Shown here one piece after another: positions 59,436-64,000 of a stretch of 64,000 nt of DNA. Position 1 is the stretch's first letter, and every line of letters begins with the position of its first letter. A model generated the notes under the pieces. That model saw only the letters and a program-made list of their open reading frames with translations. It had not been told where the DNA came from and did no database searches. Source of the DNA: CAZPNX01 sp964518765. Lineage in GTDB: Bacteria; Edwardsbacteria; AC1; EtOH8. The position numbers were made by a program, and so were the translations under genes. The stretch covers positions 36,843-100,842 of the forward strand of contig CAZFJC010000008.1 in the NCBI GenBank assembly GCA_964518765.1, written 5' to 3'.

Positions 59436-61640
59436 ATGGCTGATAAAAGATCTAATAGCCTGTCCGGAGACCTTTTCGGCGGACTGGCCGCCATGTTGGT
59501 GGCCTTCCCATCGGCGGTGGCCTTCGGCCTGATAGTCTTCGCCCCGCTGGGGCCGTCCGCGGCCGGGGCCGGCGCTTTGGCCGGCATGCTGGGCGCCATC
59601 GCTTTGGGGATGACGGCCCCCCTTGTCGGCGGTACCCCGCGCCTGATATCGGCGCCCTCGGCCCCGGCGGCGGCGGTGCTGGCGGCCTTCGTGTCCCAAC
59701 AATCGGCCGCCGGCGGCCCGGAGGCCCTGGCCTTGATGTCGATGGCGGCGCTGGCGGCCGGAATGCTGCAGTTCGTATTCGGCACCCTGGGCGGCGGCCG
59801 GCTCATGAAGTACGTGCCCTATCCGGTGGTGGCTGGCTATCTGAGCGGCGTGGGCCTTTTGATCATGCTCACCCAGCTCCCCAGGTTCCTGGGCCTGGCC
59901 CCAGGGACATCCTGGTGGCAGGGGCTGCTGAACCCTTGGTCGTGGAGCCTGACGGCGGTGGTGGTCGGCGCCGTCTCGGTGCTAGGAATGATGTTTTCCC
60001 TAAGGCTGACCCGGGCCATACCGGCCCCCATCATCTCCATGGCCGCGGGGACGGCGGCCTATTTCGCCCTGTCGCTCAATTACCCCGGGCTTCAGCATCT
60101 TGAGGGCAACCGGCTGGTGATAGGGCCTATCCCAGCGACCAGCCTATCCGCCCTGGCGGACAGCTTTGGACAAAGGGTCTCGGCGCTGCCGGCCATAGGC
60201 TGGGGCGGACTGTCGTCGGCCCTGGCAGCGGCCGTGACGCTCTCGGTGCTGCTTTCCATCGATACCCTAAAAAGCTCGGTGATCGTCGACGCCATCACCC
60301 ACAGCCGGCATGACTCCAACCGCGAGCTGGTGGGCCAGGGCCTGGGCAACCTGGCCTCGGGCCTGCTGGGTGGCATCCCAGGCTCGGGGACCATGGGCGC
60401 CACCCTGGTCAACATCAGCAGCGGAGGGCGCACCCGGCTCTCCGGGCTGGCGGAAGGTCTGTTCTCGGCTTTGGCCCTGTTGCTCCTGGGAAAACTGGTC
60501 TGCTGGATTCCCCTGAGCGTCCTGGCCGGCATCCTGCTGGCCATAGCCTTCCGCATGGTCGACCTCAAGAGCCTCTACCTGCTGAGGCAGAGATCGACCA
60601 TTTTCGATTTCCTGGTGATAGCCTCGGTGGCCGCCACCGCGGTGGCCGTCAACCTGGTGGCGGCGGCCGGGGTGGGGGTGGGCCTGTCCATCATCCTGTT
60701 CATCAGGGACCAGACCCGGTCGTCGGTGGTCAGAAGGCTGAGCTCCGGGGGCAGGACCTCGTCCAAGCGGCGGCGCCTACCTACCGAGTCGGCTATCCTG
60801 GAGCGGCGCGGCGGCCAGATGGCCGTCTACCAGCTTCAAGGGCCGCTGTTCTTCGGGACCACCGACCAGCTTTTCACCATGATCGAACCCAGGCTGGAGG
60901 CGCTGCGCTACGTCATCCTGGACATGAGGCGGGTAACCTCGGTGGACTTCACCGCCGCCCATATGCTGGAAATGCTGGGAGGCCGCATCGCCGAGAAGGG
61001 GGGCAGCCTGGCCTTCTCCCACATACCGCGCAGCCTGCCCAGCGGCCAGGACCTAAGGCGCTACTTCGAACAGGTGGGTCTGGCCGGCCCGGAGAGAAAC
61101 ATCCGGATATTCCCCGATCTGGACTCGGCCTTGGAGTGGTCGGAGGACCGGATCATCGAATCCGAGCTCGGACCCTGCGGCCAGCGCCAGGACGGTTGTT
61201 TGGAGCCCGGGGAGATGATGCTGTTCCGCGATCTACCGTCCGCCACCAGGAGCAGGCTTAAGCGGATGATGCCCCGGAGGAAGCTGGCCGCCGGCCAGAC
61301 CCTGTTCCGGCAAGGCGACCAGGGCGACGAGATGTTCATCATCTCCCGAGGCGAGGTGCGCATCGACCTGCCCATACCTGGAAGGGTCTCCCACCATCTG
61401 GCCACCTTCGGCCCGGGCGACTTCTTCGGCGAGATCGCCTTCCTTGACCAGCACCCCAGGACGGCCGAGGCGTCGGCCAGGACCGAGGCCGAGATCTATG
61501 TGCTGTCCCGAGCGGCTTTCGACCGCTTCGCCAAAAAGGAGCCGCGGCTGGCCGGGCAGGTTTTCGCCGGACTGGCCCGGATCCTGGCCGAGCGCCTGAG
61601 GCGCACCGACGCCGAGCTCAGATCGCTGGAGGAGGAGTGA
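59436..61640 (+). CDS. SulP-type anion transporter fused to STAS and cyclic-nucleotide-binding domains
   Basis: 734 residues. Residues about 10-430 are the SulP/SLC26 membrane core with ten or more hydrophobic segments (FGGLAAMLVAFPSAVAFGLI; SAPSAPAAAVLAAF; VAGYLSGVGLLIML). The STAS domain follows at about 455-580 (AVYQLQGPLFFGTTDQL, RRVTSVDFTAAHMLEML). The C-terminal 130 residues form a cNMP-binding domain (GDEMFIISRGEVRI, FGPGDFFGEIAFLDQHPRTAEA) with the phosphate-binding cassette. Transport of bicarbonate, sulfate or another anion could thus be gated by cAMP or c-di-nucleotide. ATG at 59436; no strong ribosome site. Confidence 0.9.
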   Translation: MADKRSNSLSGDLFGGLAAMLVAFPSAVAFGLIVFAPLGPSAAGAGALAGMLGAIALGMTAPLVGGTPRLISAPSAPAAAVLAAFVSQQSAAGGPEALALMSMAALAAGMLQFVFGTLGGGRLMKYVPYPVVAGYLSGVGLLIMLTQLPRFLGLAPGTSWWQGLLNPWSWSLTAVVVGAVSVLGMMFSLRLTRAIPAPIISMAAGTAAYFALSLNYPGLQHLEGNRLVIGPIPATSLSALADSFGQRVSALPAIGWGGLSSALAAAVTLSVLLSIDTLKSSVIVDAITHSRHDSNRELVGQGLGNLASGLLGGIPGSGTMGATLVNISSGGRTRLSGLAEGLFSALALLLLGKLVCWIPLSVLAGILLAIAFRMVDLKSLYLLRQRSTIFDFLVIASVAATAVAVNLVAAAGVGVGLSIILFIRDQTRSSVVRRLSSGGRTSSKRRRLPTESAILERRGGQMAVYQLQGPLFFGTTDQLFTMIEPRLEALRYVILDMRRVTSVDFTAAHMLEMLGGRIAEKGGSLAFSHIPRSLPSGQDLRRYFEQVGLAGPERNIRIFPDLDSALEWSEDRIIESELGPCGQRQDGCLEPGEMMLFRDLPSATRSRLKRMMPRRKLAAGQTLFRQGDQGDEMFIISRGEVRIDLPIPGRVSHHLATFGPGDFFGEIAFLDQHPRTAEASARTEAEIYVLSRAAFDRFAKKEPRLAGQVFAGLARILAERLRRTDAELRSLEEE

Positions 61641-61684
61641 CCCCCAGCTAAGAGGTACAAGGCTAAAGGGTAAAAGCACAAACA

Positions 61685-61714
61685 AAAGGCCCGGCTGTTA
61701 GCCAGGGCCTTTTT
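61685..61714. terminator. bidirectional terminator
   Basis: AAAGGCCC-GGCT hairpin with AGCC-(A)-GGGCCTTT and a GTT loop, followed by T-run; A-run on the other side. It separates the convergent SulP and phospholipase-like genes. Confidence 0.9.
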
Positions 61715-61745
61715 AACATGTTCGATTGGGACGGAACCTAGGCCT

Positions 61746-62660
61746 TCAGTAGCGGTTGGTCCACTGTCCGTACTTGTCCAGGGTGTATTTGATGGTACCT
61801 TTTACGAAGCGGCCGGCGTCCACCAGCATCCCCTTGGTGTTGGCCACCAAAGTGGAGTTGCCGGTGCCGGCCGCGGTGGGATAGCCAGAGGCTACGTAGG
61901 CATCCCAGGCTTTTTTGCCGTAGGTGCTGGAATAGTAGCCCGAGGTGTAATAGGCCGCTTGTTTGACCGCCTGCTTGAGGTCGGTCACCACATAATAATA
62001 GTTGTCGGCGCTGACCGCGTCCAGCAGTTTGTGGCCGGCGGTTAGGTTGTTCTCTACCCAGGTCTCGAAGGCGAAGTGCTTGGTGGCCATGGCCCCAAAG
62101 GGCGCAGTGGTGTGGAGCACCAGGCAGACGTCCTCGATATAGTGGCAGGCGTAGCCTAAATACCAATCGCCTCGGTACTGGTTGCCGGCCTGATAATAGT
62201 ACTTGGCCGATTTCCCCTTGTAGCCCTCGGGGCTTTCGATCTCGCTGGTGGACTGGTTGATGTTGTCATGAAAGTCGTCGTCGGCGTCCCCCCAGTACCA
62301 GTAGCCGCCGGAGGTGAGCATGAAAGCATGTGACCACTGCTGATTGAAGCCGTTCTCCAGGCCCGATTGGTAGACGTCCGGGGAATCGGAGGCGGCCGTC
62401 ATATTATTGATGCGGCCGGTGGACAATCCCATCTTGGCGGCGGCGACGGAGACCACCTTGCGGTGGGTGAGGCATGACCACTTGACGCCCCATTCGGGAT
62501 GCGTTTCCAGCAGCGGGGGCGGCACCTCGATTCTATAAGGGGCCTGATGGTAGCTCTCGTTGCCCGCCGTAGCCAGGGGCTGCGGTGACGTCGGATCCTG
62601 GTGTTGGCCGCAGCCCAAGGCCAAGAGGATCACCAAAAACAGGAGATGGTAGCGTTTCAT
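61746..62660 (-). CDS. zinc-dependent phospholipase C-like lipoprotein
   Basis: 304 residues. Lipoprotein signal (LLFLVILLALGC). The mature protein has the ligand pattern of zinc-dependent phospholipase C/P1 nuclease: tryptophan-histidine region VKWSCLTHRK, D in AASDSPDV, H in QWSHAFM, and the core CHYIEDVCLVLHTT with H, D and H, followed by KHFAFETWVE with H and E. All expected metal residues are visible, so phosphodiesterase activity on lipids or nucleic acids is plausible. It is transcribed with the exported metallo-beta-lactamase-fold gene, which lies 55 bases upstream on the same strand. Confidence 0.83.
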   Translation of the reverse strand: MKRYHLLFLVILLALGCGQHQDPTSPQPLATAGNESYHQAPYRIEVPPPLLETHPEWGVKWSCLTHRKVVSVAAAKMGLSTGRINNMTAASDSPDVYQSGLENGFNQQWSHAFMLTSGGYWYWGDADDDFHDNINQSTSEIESPEGYKGKSAKYYYQAGNQYRGDWYLGYACHYIEDVCLVLHTTAPFGAMATKHFAFETWVENNLTAGHKLLDAVSADNYYYVVTDLKQAVKQAAYYTSGYYSSTYGKKAWDAYVASGYPTAAGTGNSTLVANTKGMLVDAGRFVKGTIKYTLDKYGQWTNRY

Positions 62661-62715
62661 GGGGAGGGCCCTTTCTCCTTGATGAAGGTTGTTATTCGAG
62701 AAACCAAAAGGAAGC

Positions 62716-64000
62716 TTATCGCACCAACATTATTCGGCGGCTGGCTTGGTACCTCCGATCGCCCGAGTCGAACTGCAGCCGCAGGAGATAGATGCCTCCG
62801 GCCAGTCCCCGTCCCAGGTCGTCGCGGCCGTCCCAACAAAGCTCATGACGTCCGGCCTTAAGGCGGCCCGGAGACAGGATGCGCACCCTCTGCCCCAGGA
62901 TGTTGTAGATCTCAACCGTCGCCAGGCCCTCGGCAGGTGCCGAGAAGCCGACGATGGTCCGGCCGCCGCTGAAGGGATTGGGATGCACCGTGCCCAGCAG
63001 GGGATCGCCGGGCGTCATCGGGTCGGTATAGGTCGCCAGGGCGTTCCACCCCTTGGCGATGTTATAGGTGCGGCCGTTGACGGTATAACTGGAGGAATTC
63101 ACCACCACCCAGATGTTGGAGTTGCACACCTGTCCCCGGCCGGCCGGTATGGCGGCGCCGGTCCCGGTCTCGGTCTGGTAGATGTAATTATCCCGCCCCG
63201 GGTCGGATGTCAGCCTGGTCAGGGTCTCGGCCTTGGGGTAGCCGTAGGGGTTGCCGTCGCCCAGGGAGATGAGCGAAGCCTGGGGATCGAGAGTATTGAC
63301 CCAGGTCTGGTTGGAGCTGGAGGCCGAGCTGTGGTGGTTGACATGCAGTACATTGACCGGCCCGATGTCCGGGGCCAGGATGGACTCCACGTTCTTATAA
63401 TCGCCGGTGTTGAAGCCGGCGATGTCCCCGGCCGTGATCATCTTGAAGCCGTTATAGCTGATCAACAGGCCCATGGACTTGCCGTTCTCCTCGTCGGCTG
63501 GGATGACCACCGAGTCGCCGGATATGGTTTTGCCGTTCAGGCAGACCACCTGGAGCGAAAGTCCACCTCCGAGGTCGAACACCTGGCCCAGGGTGGCGGT
63601 CCGGCGTTTGGCGCCGACCTTGTTGACGTAGTTGGTGTAGTCGGTCCCGGTGCCGTAGGAGCCGCCCCGATCATAGCAGCCCACAATAATGGAATCCAGG
63701 CCGTGGGCGCAGAGGCTGTCGATCACCAGGTCGGTGCCGCCGATGTGATCCGAATGGTAATGGCTGGTGAAGATATAGTCCAGGTGATGGGTGCCCAGGG
63801 TGTCGCGCAGGAATTTCCAGATCAAAAGGCCGTAGCTGTTGTTCGGACCTCCGTCGATAAGGGCGTACTTGCCGGTGGGCGAAACCAGGACCGCGGCATC
63901 GCCCTGGCCCACCTTGAGGCAGATGTATTTGAAGGGCTGAGGCGAGGACACCGAGATCTGCAGGCTGTAGTTGCCTGAGCCCGAGTACTCGTAGGCCCGG
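62716..64000 (-). CDS. exported-type metallo-beta-lactamase-fold protein, truncated by window edge
   Basis: At least 428 residues visible; the frame is open to the right edge, so the N-terminus (and probably a signal peptide) is outside. A beta-sandwich-like end (YSLQISVSSPQP) precedes a metallo-beta-lactamase fold of the ComEC/DUF type: CLKVGQGDAAVLVSPTGKYALIDGG, HYHSDHIGG as the HxHxDH zinc motif, TAGDIAG and VNHHSSASS. The last 90 residues are an FlgD-like C-terminal domain (HPNPFSGG, VEIYNILGQRVRIL, AGGIYLLRL). It is a secreted hydrolase of unknown substrate, similar to competence-related nuclease domains. Confidence 0.85.
   Translation of the reverse strand, partial: RAYEYSGSGNYSLQISVSSPQPFKYICLKVGQGDAAVLVSPTGKYALIDGGPNNSYGLLIWKFLRDTLGTHHLDYIFTSHYHSDHIGGTDLVIDSLCAHGLDSIIVGCYDRGGSYGTGTDYTNYVNKVGAKRRTATLGQVFDLGGGLSLQVVCLNGKTISGDSVVIPADEENGKSMGLLISYNGFKMITAGDIAGFNTGDYKNVESILAPDIGPVNVLHVNHHSSASSSNQTWVNTLDPQASLISLGDGNPYGYPKAETLTRLTSDPGRDNYIYQTETGTGAAIPAGRGQVCNSNIWVVVNSSSYTVNGRTYNIAKGWNALATYTDPMTPGDPLLGTVHPNPFSGGRTIVGFSAPAEGLATVEIYNILGQRVRILSPGRLKAGRHELCWDGRDDLGRGLAGGIYLLRLQFDSGDRRYQASRRIMLVR

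Overview
The window is dense, GC-rich bacterial chromosome, with no tRNA, rRNA, CRISPR array or intact transposon that I could see. The organism looks like an anaerobic Gram-negative of an uncultured lineage, perhaps an FCB-group candidate phylum such as Edwardsbacteria, TA06 or Fermentibacteria. The clues are an LPS heptose gene (rfaE2), exported proteins ending in an FlgD-like/type IX-like C-terminal domain, a short Bacteroidetes-sized primary sigma factor, a transcarboxylase of propionate metabolism, and a probable flavin-based electron-bifurcating complex. The lineage is inference only. Seven promoters are close to sigma-70 consensus with 16-17 bp spacers. Two of them place the -10 box exactly 6 nt before an ATG, which predicts leaderless mRNAs for the archease gene and rbfA.

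Layout. 1-3.2 kb: ricT-like gene and metG, then an AT-rich insert ending in a diverged second copy of the metG 3' end. 3.2-7.1 kb: deoxynucleoside kinase (minus strand), a divergent SagB-like nitroreductase, and a TPR protein with a degenerate GGDEF domain. 7.1-11.7 kb: a translationally coupled run of an exported DUF362 ferredoxin and two exported TldD/PmbA-like proteins, one with the metal motif and one without. 11.8-16.1 kb: rfaE2, small conserved proteins, an M50 membrane protease and an acyltransferase. 16.1-24.1 kb: three exported proteins, including one of about 1,800 residues, and a FecR-domain protein. 24.2-28.4 kb: a transcarboxylase cluster (12S-like, OadG-like fragment, biotin carrier, 5S-like). 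28.4-32.3 kb: bactofilin, then hsp20-hspR-degP behind a HAIR operator, then a primary-type sigma factor.

32.3-40.2 kb is all minus strand: alpha/beta hydrolase, frameshifted macrodomain, isoprenylcysteine methyltransferase-like protein, small membrane protein, PolX, and a 1,285-residue TPR protein. 40.3-49.6 kb: archease, then NuoE-like, NuoF-like and a 1,185-residue HydA/GltD/NuoG-like fusion. The last three probably form an electron-bifurcating NAD(P)H:ferredoxin complex of the Sporomusa Nfn (Stn) kind, but their genes are separated by unrelated ones. 49.7-57.3 kb: rbfA, nrnA, a zinc-ribbon protein, nadK, a lipoprotein with Ig-like domains, a CheC-like protein, an HD hydrolase and recN. 57.3-58.3 kb: an AT-rich island with a frameshifted HNH nuclease. 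58.3-64 kb: a coiled-coil secreted protein, a SulP transporter fused to STAS and cNMP domains, a zinc phospholipase C-like lipoprotein, and an exported metallo-beta-lactamase-fold protein cut by the right edge.

The clearest functional units are the HspR heat-shock operon with its operator, the transcarboxylase cluster, the bifurcating complex and the exported TldD-like pair. Several intergenic gaps hold inverted-repeat elements (124-bp element at 25859, 'TCATTCCC' hairpins at 44873 and 44991, 'CACGGAT' inverted repeats at 42931 and 51294).
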